A DNA stretch of 11,851 nucleotides from positions 1-11,851 of the forward strand of contig DVHY01000015.1 of assembly GCA_018711755.1 (NCBI GenBank), written 5' to 3'. The notes under the pieces are model-generated. The model was not told where the DNA came from, did not search any database, and was given only the letters and a program-made list of their open reading frames with translations. A program made the translations under genes and the position numbers. This DNA is from Candidatus Limivicinus faecipullorum (lineage in GTDB: Bacteria > Bacillota > Clostridia > Oscillospirales > Oscillospiraceae). Below are positions 1 to 5,612 of this stretch, piece by piece (the stretch's first letter is position 1; every line of letters starts with the position of its first letter).

Positions 1-15
1 ATATAACAAAATAAG

Positions 16-39
16 GAAAAAGGCAACATAATTAGCTGC
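16..39 (-). terminator. Weak rho-independent terminator after the cysteine desulfurase
   Basis: Read on the minus strand just after the TAG stop at 44-46, GCAGC (39-35) can pair with GTTGC (27-23), including one G-U pair, around a 7-nt loop. It is followed by one C and then five T residues (21-17). The short stem but good T-tract suggest a modest intrinsic terminator ending the DUF3343/desulfurase unit. The window edge prevents checking for a further gene downstream. Confidence 0.45.
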
Positions 40-43
40 ATCC

Positions 44-1153
44 CTATAGTAAATCTTTTATGAATTGACAGCAGATATCTACCTCCTCTTGGGTATTGAA
101 GGGAGAGAAGCTGAAGCGGACCGTGCCGCTCTCCAGCGTTCCGGCGCTGCGGTGGGCATAGGGCGAGCAGTGGAGCCCGGTCCTGACGCAGATGCCCCTG
201 TCGCTCAGGGCCGAGGCCAGGTCTTCGCAGTTCAGCTTTTCGGCCCTCAGCGACAGCACCCCGCTTTGAGCCCGGCAGTTTTCCGTAAACAGCTCCAGAC
301 CCCGGACTTGCTGCAGCTGTCCCACCATGCGCCGGAGCAGTCCGGACTCGTGGTCAAATATCTCTTTGATACCCTTTTGGCGCACGAAGCGTATCCCCTC
401 CAGCAGGCCGGCGATCCCGCACACGTTGTGAGTTCCCGCCTCCAGCCGATCCGGCAGATAATCCGGCATGTGCTGGACTATACTGTCCGTGCCGGAGCCG
501 CCGCTGAGCAGGGGCTTGCAGGCGCCGGAACAGATAAGGATGCCTGTGCCCTGGGGGCCGAACAGGCCTTTGTGTCCCGGCATGGCGATGAAATCCGCTC
601 CCAGGCGGCCGTAGTCCACATCCAGCGCCCCGGCGGACTGGGAGGCGTCCACTATCAGCGGCACTCCCCGCTCCCGGCAGAGCCGGGCAATATCGTATAT
701 GGGCAGTATAAAGCCGAAGACATTGGACACATGGGTACACACTGCCAGCTCCGCATTGGGCAGCTCTTTTTCAAAGGCCGCAAGCATCCCCTCGCTGTCA
801 AAGACCGAAGAAGCCGCCACGTGTATCTCCGCCTCTCTCTCCGCCAGGGGCCTTGTTACCGAATTGTGCTCATAGCCGGAGACAAGTACCTTCATGCCCG
901 GCCGGACCAAACTGTTTATGGCTATGTTCAGGCTGTGGGTCGCGTTCATGGTAAAGACTATCTGCTCCGGCTCCGGCACATTGAACAGTTCCGCCGCCTC
1001 CCTGCGGCAGTCAAAAACCGTTTTGGCCGCTCTCATTGCCGGCTCATGGGCTCCCCTGCCAGGGCTGGCCATGGTCTGCATGGCATTGAGCATGGCCCGG
1101 CTAACCGCCAGGGGCTTTATCATGGTGGTGGCGGCATTATCCAGATATATCAT
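44..1153 (-). CDS. Cysteine desulfurase family protein (class V aminotransferase, EF2568-like)
   Basis: A 369-aa PLP enzyme of the NifS/SufS-like class V aminotransferase fold, expected to take sulfur (or selenium) from cysteine (or selenocysteine) as an enzyme-bound persulfide, releasing alanine. Visible landmarks are the N-terminal YLDNAATT (3-10), the EHNS segment with His96, VDASQSAG with Asp169 for the PLP ring nitrogen, GHKGLFGPQG with the PLP Schiff-base Lys195, and RTGLHCSPYAH with catalytic Cys329. The short active-site loop and the GLFGPQGTG sequence resemble the EF2568-type subfamily (TIGR01977) rather than housekeeping IscS. The start is supported by AGGGAGAG a few bases upstream. 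The DUF3343 gene lies 85 nt upstream with no terminator between, so co-transcription is likely. In that gap a 7-bp inverted repeat (1169-1175 with 1202-1208) sits just before the ribosome binding site; its significance is unclear. Related desulfurases are often found near selenium genes, but no selD is visible here. Confidence 0.93.
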   Translation of the reverse strand: MIYLDNAATTMIKPLAVSRAMLNAMQTMASPGRGAHEPAMRAAKTVFDCRREAAELFNVPEPEQIVFTMNATHSLNIAINSLVRPGMKVLVSGYEHNSVTRPLAEREAEIHVAASSVFDSEGMLAAFEKELPNAELAVCTHVSNVFGFILPIYDIARLCRERGVPLIVDASQSAGALDVDYGRLGADFIAMPGHKGLFGPQGTGILICSGACKPLLSGGSGTDSIVQHMPDYLPDRLEAGTHNVCGIAGLLEGIRFVRQKGIKEIFDHESGLLRRMVGQLQQVRGLELFTENCRAQSGVLSLRAEKLNCEDLASALSDRGICVRTGLHCSPYAHRSAGTLESGTVRFSFSPFNTQEEVDICCQFIKDLL

Positions 1154-1238
1154 AAAGCTCTCCCTTCCGCCGCTGAAGAAACAGTTTGGCTCCGTTCCGT
1201 CCAGCGGCAGACAGAGAGAGCTCCGCGCATAACTGAAC

Positions 1239-1484
1239 TCAGTTTATCTCCCGATATTCCCCGTTGTCGTCCCGCAGAAAAATTTTGCCGCTTATCAGCT
1301 TGTTCTTTTTCAGCAAATCCCTTGCTTCTTCAAAGTGTCGGTACAGCGACACCCCGTACCCGCAGCCGCTGCTGCTCAGGCCCTGGGGGGCTTTCACAAC
1401 CTTTGCGGAAATCCCGCTGCGCTCCAGCAGCGCCGCACTGCGCTGGGCATAGGTCATGGACCGGCACATTATCAGATACTGCAT
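1239..1484 (-). CDS. DUF3343 family protein (putative Se/S carrier-like)
   Basis: An 81-aa protein matching the small DUF3343 family: an N-terminal strand followed by RSMTYAQRSAALLERSGI (residues 8-25), then the signature SSGCGYGVSL around Cys41 and a short C-terminal half. The family is described as putative selenium/sulfur carrier-like and commonly sits beside EF2568-type cysteine desulfurases, as here; a direct carrier role is inferred, with Cys41 the obvious acceptor. The start was placed at the second of two adjacent ATGs because GGGAG (1496-1492) then has 7-nt spacing, and the residual sequence fits the family length. The longer open frame reaching 1553 adds 23 residues that overlap a hairpin and do not look like the family. 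The start codon shares one base with the stop of a 42-codon frame (TGATG), suggesting coupled re-initiation if that frame is translated. No good independent promoter was seen just upstream. Confidence 0.85.
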   Translation of the reverse strand: MQYLIMCRSMTYAQRSAALLERSGISAKVVKAPQGLSSSGCGYGVSLYRHFEEARDLLKKNKLISGKIFLRDDNGEYREIN

Positions 1485-1612
1485 CATATCGCTCCCGATT
1501 CTCCGCATATGCGGCATGATGAGGTTCCAAACTCTGTGCAAAAAGTTCCGCACAGCATAATGCTGTGCGGATCAATACATAGGCGGTACATCGCACAGAT
1601 ATATTTCATCAT
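1484..1612 (-). CDS. Possible 42-codon Cys-rich leader peptide or decayed rubredoxin-like gene
   Basis: An ATG-initiated frame of 42 codons starting at 1612 (a second ATG follows immediately) and ending TGA at 1486-1484, overlapping the DUF3343 start by one base. It contains six cysteines (6, 12, 21, 25, 33, 36), far above average. The start MMKYIC, the DP at 14-15, the GT at 22-23 and the CRICG at 33-37 recall rubredoxin (MKKYxCxxCG...DP...PGT...CPxCG), but the second cysteine of the first knuckle is missing and the middle is about five residues short. In a shifted frame the bases at 1584-1578 read TAT GTA T, as in the rubredoxin YVY. There is no convincing Shine-Dalgarno (AAGG lies about 14 nt upstream), and a terminator-like hairpin lies inside the frame. 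It could be a regulatory leader peptide, a relic, or chance. Confidence 0.3.
   Translation of the reverse strand: MMKYICAMYRLCIDPHSIMLCGTFCTEFGTSSCRICGESGAI
1503..1514. repeat. 12-bp perfect palindrome upstream of DUF3343
   Basis: CCGCATATGCGG is a perfect 12-bp palindrome that ends 18 nt before the DUF3343 start and next to its ribosome binding site. Its CATATGCG half recurs at 1610-1617, on the other side of the hairpin. It may be an operator for a dimeric regulator or merely coincidence; no matching promoter was recognised. Confidence 0.3.
1540..1570 (-). terminator. Rho-independent terminator between ispF and DUF3343
   Basis: On the minus strand CCGCACAGCA (1570-1561), a 3-nt loop TTA, and TGCTGTGCGG (1557-1548) form a perfect 10-bp stem, followed by AAC and five T residues (1544-1540). 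The T-tract is on the minus-strand side only, so it terminates transcription coming from ispF. It lies 63 nt beyond the ispF stop. It either ends the mreB-ispD-ispF unit or acts as an attenuator for the DUF3343/desulfurase pair, because no clear promoter is seen between it and the DUF3343 gene. Confidence 0.75.
1563..1598 (-). promoter_or_regulatory. Candidate antiterminator stem competing with the terminator
   Basis: On the minus-strand transcript CUGUGCG (1598-1592) is perfectly complementary to CGCACAG (1569-1563), which is most of the 5' arm of the terminator stem. The two stems are mutually exclusive: 7 bp with a 22-nt loop upstream, or 10 bp plus U-tract downstream. This is the geometry of an attenuator. 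The 7-bp match could be chance, and the terminator stem should be the more stable unless something favours the alternative. Confidence 0.35.
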
Positions 1613-1632
1613 ATGCGCGCTTTTCGCCTTTG

Positions 1633-2109
1633 CTATATGCTTTTATCTATCAGAGCCACGGCGTGAGCGGCTATCCCCAGTCCCTCGCCGGTAAAGCCCA
1701 GCCCCTCTTCCGTGGTGGCTTTCACGCTCACCAGCTCAGTGTCTATCCCCATGGCCCTGGCCAGGTTTTCCCTCATCTGAAGAATATGGGGAGCCAGCTT
1801 GGGCTTTTGGGCAAGTATGGTGCAGTCCACATTGAAGACGCTGTAGCCCCGGTCCTCTATAAGCCGGCACACCTCTTTCAAGAGGCCGATGCTGTCAGCC
1901 CCGGAATATTTTGGGTCATTGTCCGGGAAGAGTTTGCCGATATCCCCCAGGGCGGCGGCTCCCAGCAGGGCGTCCATAAGAGCGTGAGTGAGAACGTCAG
2001 CGTCGGAGTGGCCCAGCAGGCCCTTATCCCAGGGTATATCCACGCCTCCCAGGATCAGCTTCCTGTCCGGCACCAGCCGGTGCACGTCATATCCATGGCC
2101 TATCCGCAA
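1633..2109 (-). CDS. ispF: 2-C-methyl-D-erythritol 2,4-cyclodiphosphate synthase
   Basis: Catalyses step five of the MEP isoprenoid pathway, cyclising CDP-methylerythritol 2-phosphate to MEcPP with release of CMP; cytosolic homotrimer with Zn at subunit interfaces. The start chosen is TTG, giving 158 aa beginning RIGHGYDVH after Met. A longer GTG frame adds three residues, but its GTG is part of the ribosome binding site GAGGTG, which lies 6 nt before the TTG. With this start the metal ligands fall at Asp8, His10 and His42, the same numbers as in E. coli IspF. Other landmarks are GHSDADVLTH (33-42), DIGKLFPD (56-63), the ATTEEGLGFTGEG stretch (131-143) and the hydrophobic end. It follows ispD with a single base between, so the pair is translationally coupled. 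Length matches the family (about 159 aa). Downstream is a 148-nt regulatory-looking gap. Confidence 0.96.
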   Translation of the reverse strand: MRIGHGYDVHRLVPDRKLILGGVDIPWDKGLLGHSDADVLTHALMDALLGAAALGDIGKLFPDNDPKYSGADSIGLLKEVCRLIEDRGYSVFNVDCTILAQKPKLAPHILQMRENLARAMGIDTELVSVKATTEEGLGFTGEGLGIAAHAVALIDKSI

Positions 2110-2110
2110 G

Positions 2111-2839
2111 TCACTCACCTCTGCTTTTCAAAATGGCCTCGGCCAGTACCATGTCCTCGGGCAAGGTGAGCTTGATGTTCCCCGGATCTCCCTCCACGGT
2201 ATAGGTGGAGAAACCCATCATATCCACGGCGGAGCAGTCATCGGTTATGGGCAGATGCTTCTGGACGGCCTTGGTCAGAGCGCCCTTGATTATATCGGCG
2301 TCAAAGACCTGGGGAGTCTGCACCCTCACCACCGAGGCCCTGTCCACGCTGCCGGTGATGACTCCGTTTTTGTCAATCTGTTTCAGGGTGTCGGTGCTGG
2401 GCACCACGGGCACGGCGGAAATATGCTGGTTTGCCTCTCTTACCACCCGCTCTATCAGCTCCTGGCTGACCAGGGGCCTGGCCCCGTCATGTATGGCAAT
2501 GAGCTTTGCGCCCTTGCGCACGGCGGAAACTCCCGCCAGGGAGGACTCCATGCGGGTAGCGCCCCCGGATATCACCTGGCTCACCTTGCTGATATCGTAG
2601 AGCTTTATCATATCCGTCAGAGCCATGATCTTTTCCCGCTTCGTGACAACGACGATATCCTCCACCAGCGGGCTCTTCTGGAAAGCCATAAGGGTCCTGA
2701 TTATAACCGGCTTTGCCCCCAGGGTCATGAGCATCTTGTCGCCGCCCATTCTTTCCGAACTCCCGGCTGCCACTACAACCACCGAGCAGCGGGGATCTTT
2801 CTGCTTCGTCCTGAAGATTTTTTTCAGCTTCAGATTCAT
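2111..2839 (-). CDS. ispD: 2-C-methyl-D-erythritol 4-phosphate cytidylyltransferase
   Basis: Transfers CMP from CTP to methylerythritol 4-phosphate, giving CDP-methylerythritol in the MEP pathway; two steps before IspF. The 242-aa protein has the nucleotide-binding loop VVVAAGSSERMGGDK (21-35) with Lys35 in the position of the conserved catalytic lysine, IHDGARPLV (116-124), QTPQVF (174-179), TDD (199-201) and GDPGNIKLT (217-225), all standard for the family. The N-terminus carries about 16 extra residues rich in lysine and arginine before the first strand. Another start within this extension cannot be excluded, but AGGGAG lies 8 nt upstream of the chosen ATG. It follows mreB by 30 nt without a terminator. 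IspE, which acts between IspD and IspF, is not in this window. Confidence 0.95.
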   Translation of the reverse strand: MNLKLKKIFRTKQKDPRCSVVVVAAGSSERMGGDKMLMTLGAKPVIIRTLMAFQKSPLVEDIVVVTKREKIMALTDMIKLYDISKVSQVISGGATRMESSLAGVSAVRKGAKLIAIHDGARPLVSQELIERVVREANQHISAVPVVPSTDTLKQIDKNGVITGSVDRASVVRVQTPQVFDADIIKGALTKAVQKHLPITDDCSAVDMMGFSTYTVEGDPGNIKLTLPEDMVLAEAILKSRGE

Positions 2840-2869
2840 CTCCGGCTCTCCCTTCCCTTTTAAATCAAA

Positions 2870-3901
2870 TCAGCCTTTAAGCTGGCGTTTCCTGTAGAAA
2901 TTCATCATGCCGTCCTGCAGGTCCTCCAGGTGCATGAGCATTTTGCCGGCGCCATAGGCGGCGCAGGATACGGCGTCGTCCACCACCACGGTGCGGATGC
3001 CGGTGCTGCGCTCTATGAGCCTGTCTATGCCGTAGATAAGGCTGCCGCCGCCGGACATGATGATGCCGTTCTTGTCCAGGTCTCCCACCAGTTGAGGAGG
3101 AGTGCGCTCCAGCACGGTGTGTATGGCCTCAAGGATATTGTTCATAGGCTCCACAAAGGCCTCGATAAGCTCGGTGGAGCTGACCTGCACAGTCTTGGGC
3201 AGGCCGTTTGCCATATCCCTGCCCTTTATCTCCTCATAGCCCACGTCCGGCCGCTGGATGACACAGCCTATGCTGCGCTTGAGTTCCTCGGCGGTGCTCA
3301 GGCCAATGAGCATATCGTACTTCTGCTTAATGAATCTGACTATGGATTCGTCAAAGCTGGAGCCCGCCATCTTTATGGACTCGCACTCCACCACTCCGCC
3401 GGCAGAGACGATGGCAATCTCCGTGGTGCCTCCGCCGATATCGATTATCATGTGTCCGTCGGCTTTGGAGATGTCCACGCCTGCGCCCAAAGCGGTGGCC
3501 ACAGCGGTCTCCAGCAGATAGACCTTCCGGGCTCCGGCCTCTATGGCGGCGTCGATGACGGCACGCTCTTCCACGCCGGTGATGCTGCTGGGAACGCAGG
3601 CCAGTATGCAGGGCTTGAAGAGGCTGAAGGAGGTTATGCGGCTCACCAGTTCCCTCAGCATCTGGGCGGTTATCTCATAGTCGGAGATGACGCCGGCGTT
3701 TATGGGATGTATGGCCACGATGTTGGCGGGGGTGCGGCCCAGCATCCGCTGAGCGTCCTGGCCTATCTTCAATATCCTGCCGCTGAACTTGTCAACGGCC
3801 ACCACGGTGGGCTCCCTGGCCACCACGCCCTTGCCCTGCTCGAAAAGCAGGGTGGAAGACGTACCCATATCAACGGCAATATCTCTCTCAAAAAGATTCA
3901 T
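2870..3901 (-). CDS. mreB: Rod shape-determining protein MreB/Mbl family
   Basis: A 343-aa bacterial actin. It forms membrane-associated antiparallel filaments that guide lateral-wall peptidoglycan synthesis. The actin/HSP70 ATPase motifs are visible: phosphate-1 DMGTSST (11-17), phosphate-2 DIGGGTTE (154-161), and the adenosine motif GIIMSGGGSLIYG (279-291). VPSSITGVEERAVIDAA (103-119) is typical of MreB and separates it from DnaK. Oddity: the usual EEP(M/F)AAAIGA segment before phosphate-2 reads ETAVATALGAG (131-141), so one of two neighbouring acidic residues and the proline are changed. No mreC, mreD or penicillin-binding protein follows; ispD does. The ATG is preceded by GAGGAG at good spacing. 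The 52 nt upstream show only a weak promoter guess (ATGACA, 17 nt, GATAAA at 3954-3926), so transcription may enter from the genes above. It could be Mbl- or MreBH-like rather than the main MreB; homology alone in this window cannot tell. Confidence 0.93.
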   Translation of the reverse strand: MNLFERDIAVDMGTSSTLLFEQGKGVVAREPTVVAVDKFSGRILKIGQDAQRMLGRTPANIVAIHPINAGVISDYEITAQMLRELVSRITSFSLFKPCILACVPSSITGVEERAVIDAAIEAGARKVYLLETAVATALGAGVDISKADGHMIIDIGGGTTEIAIVSAGGVVECESIKMAGSSFDESIVRFIKQKYDMLIGLSTAEELKRSIGCVIQRPDVGYEEIKGRDMANGLPKTVQVSSTELIEAFVEPMNNILEAIHTVLERTPPQLVGDLDKNGIIMSGGGSLIYGIDRLIERSTGIRTVVVDDAVSCAAYGAGKMLMHLEDLQDGMMNFYRKRQLKG

Positions 3902-3953
3902 ATGTGTCTCCTCTGTACTTTTGATTTTATCTGCTATATATGCTCAATTGTCA

Positions 3954-4936
3954 TTAAATCTGGTTTTCCATTTTATATTCGGCGCACAGCCTGCCGTCGG
4001 GGGTTCCGCCCCAGGCTTCCAGGCTCTGTCCTGACAGGCTCTCCACCGTGACCGTCACAGACCTGAAGTCTTCGCCGATGTCCAGGTCTATGTTATACTC
4101 GCCTGTCCCCCTGAAATCCTCGGCCGAGAAAGTTTCCCGACCGTCATCCTTCCGGTCAAAGCTCAGCGAAATCACAGCGGCTCCGGACTCAGGCAGAAAA
4201 ATCAATTCACTGACGGAGCTGTAGCTGAGAATCAGAGTTGAGCGGCAATCGCTGAAATTGTATACAAATTCCTTTATCCAGGCATCCTCCCTGTCTGCGC
4301 CGCAAAAGCCCATCATTCCACCCATGTTGTAGATCCCGTACACTCCGGGCGGGACAGCGGAACTGTTTATGCGTACCCAGGAGAGAAAGGCTTCGTCCAC
4401 TTCTTTCAAGGGGCAGCCCGGTAGATAAAACAGGAAGGTCCCGGCGTCGTCAAAGCCGTATGCTTCGGAATATATATAACGGGTACCGTCTTCTATATAC
4501 TTGTCTCCGGGCGTCCCGTCCAAATTCAAATATTCAAGCTGGGCTGAATAAACGAACTGACCTAGCTGCTCCGGCTGGGAAAACTTCCCGGAAAATCGGA
4601 TTTGTATACGGTTCCCTTGGGGTAGCCTTCTCCCCTAACGCCCATGTCCGAGTCCTGAAAGCTGCCTGTAAAACTGCCGTCATCATTGAGCTCCATAACC
4701 GTCATCCAGCCTCCTGTGCCGCTGGAAAAGGTAAACCTGGAGGGTAAGACGGAATACAGGCCATCCGTGCTAGGCATCTCGGTAATATTCGGTATTTCGC
4801 TTTCTGCTTGGGCCGTCACGGTCTCTGAAGGAACAGGCACCGGTTCTTCTGTTGCTGCTGAACTATCCGTGCTTTTCCCGCAGCCAGGCAGGCTCAGCAG
4901 TACGGCAGACAAAACAAAGGCCCATATTTTCTTCAT
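3954..4936 (-). pseudogene. Secreted lipoprotein gene interrupted by a single frameshift
   Basis: Two frames make one protein of about 327 residues if one base is restored. The first part (ATG at 4936, AGGGGG ribosome binding site 6-8 nt before) encodes a lipoprotein signal peptide: MKK, a hydrophobic core, and the lipobox LPGC with Cys19. A Ser/Thr/Glu/Pro-rich linker (about 20-58) and a beta-rich domain follow. Near 4584-4587 the frame breaks and stops at TAG 4564-4562. Adding one A there turns the sequence into DFPGKFSQPEQLGQFVYS and continues unbroken through LNLDGTPGDKY, RYIYSEAYG, FLFYLPGCPLKE and AFLSWV to TAA at 3956-3954. I recognise this second half as typical of an uncharacterised Clostridia lipoprotein family with PKGTVY and YIYS-YG sequence; function unknown. 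The cause may be a true mutation, a phase-variable change or a sequencing error. No standard -1 slippery heptamer is present. It lies 22 nt after comF and is probably its last co-transcribed gene. Confidence 0.8.
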
Positions 4937-4958
4937 CTGCCTACCCCCTTTCCCGCAC

Positions 4959-5612
4959 TTATCTCATGCTTCTGGCCACGGCGGCGCAGTACACCCCGGC
5001 GGCTCCGGCCTTTTTCAGCACTCCCGCCGCCTCGGACAAAGTGGCGCCGGTGGTGACTATATCGTCTATCAGCAGTATGGTCTTGCCCTGCACCAGCTGG
5101 GGTTCGATGCAGGAGTAAATCCCCTTCACGTTGGCCCTTCTCTTTTCCGGGCTGCCGGTGCCGGACTGGGGCGGGTTGTCCCTGAGCTTTTTCAGCAGCC
5201 GGACGCAGTCAAAGCCATGTCTTTTGGCTAAGAGCCGGGCCAAAAGTTCCGCCTGGTCGTAGCCGCGCTTTCTCAATCTGCGGCGGCTCAAAGGTATCCA
5301 AGTGATAATATCGCAGGAAATGCCGTTTTCGTCAATACATTTTCCCATAAATTCGCTGTAAATATCCGCATAGGCCGTCATGGAAGAGAATTTATAGCGG
5401 TGCAGGGATTCCCGCACGGAGCCTTCATAATACAAAGGTGCCAGGCACTTGTCAACATTTTTGAAGCTCTGCGCCTGCCCGTCCAGGGGAACGAAGGGCA
5501 GCTTGATCTCACAAAAGCGGCACACGCCTTTCACCCCGTCGGGCAGAAGCCGGCGGCAGAAGGCACAGCGGGGCGGGTACAGCAGGTCCAATATCCGGTC
5601 CAGCAGCTTCAT
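4959..5612 (-). CDS. comF: ComF family protein (phosphoribosyltransferase-like)
   Basis: A 217-aa protein with a four-cysteine zinc finger at the N-terminus (Cys16, Cys19, Cys31, Cys34) and a C-terminal type I phosphoribosyltransferase domain with the PRPP loop LLIDDIVTTGAT (180-191). The middle has WIPLSRRRLRKRGYDQAELLA (105-125), diagnostic of ComF/GntX. ComF proteins are linked to natural transformation, helping single-stranded DNA handling after uptake. In other lineages the exact biochemical role is unsettled. The ATG overlaps the stop of recD2 (ATGA, 4 nt), so the two are coupled; a helicase of the RecD2 type and ComF would fit shared work on DNA, but that is inference. The ribosome binding site is weak (GGTG), consistent with coupling. 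No other competence gene is present in the window. The ComFA helicase, often encoded beside comFC in bacilli, is absent here. Confidence 0.92.
   Translation of the reverse strand: MKLLDRILDLLYPPRCAFCRRLLPDGVKGVCRFCEIKLPFVPLDGQAQSFKNVDKCLAPLYYEGSVRESLHRYKFSSMTAYADIYSEFMGKCIDENGISCDIITWIPLSRRRLRKRGYDQAELLARLLAKRHGFDCVRLLKKLRDNPPQSGTGSPEKRRANVKGIYSCIEPQLVQGKTILLIDDIVTTGATLSEAAGVLKKAGAAGVYCAAVARSMR

Noticed and set aside
1169..1208. 7-bp inverted repeat (GCCGCTG/CAGCGGC) before the cysteine desulfurase
   Set aside because: The 26-nt loop and short arms in GC-rich DNA make chance likely, and there is no T-tract. Not strong enough for a regulatory call.
65..1519. 484-codon open frame on the plus strand
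   Set aside because: It lies opposite the cysteine desulfurase and DUF3343 genes, has no recognisable domain, and is rich in Arg, Ala, Gly, His and Gln as expected of an antisense shadow of GC-rich coding DNA.
1239..1553. Longer 104-aa version of the DUF3343 protein
   Set aside because: The extra residues come from sequence before the GGGAG ribosome binding site and do not resemble the family. The start at 1484 has good spacing.
3926..3954. mreB promoter ATGACA-17-GATAAA
   Set aside because: The -10 matches consensus at only four of six positions; too weak to list as a feature.
2930..4051. 373-codon plus-strand frame opposite mreB
   Set aside because: It is a shadow of mreB with low-complexity Gly/His/Ala content; mreB on the other strand is certain.
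4583..4588. Programmed -1 frameshifting as explanation for the split lipoprotein
   Set aside because: The bases around the break (AGT TTT CCC) do not form an X-XXY-YYZ slippery heptamer and no stimulatory hairpin was seen just downstream. A simple one-base deletion explains it better.
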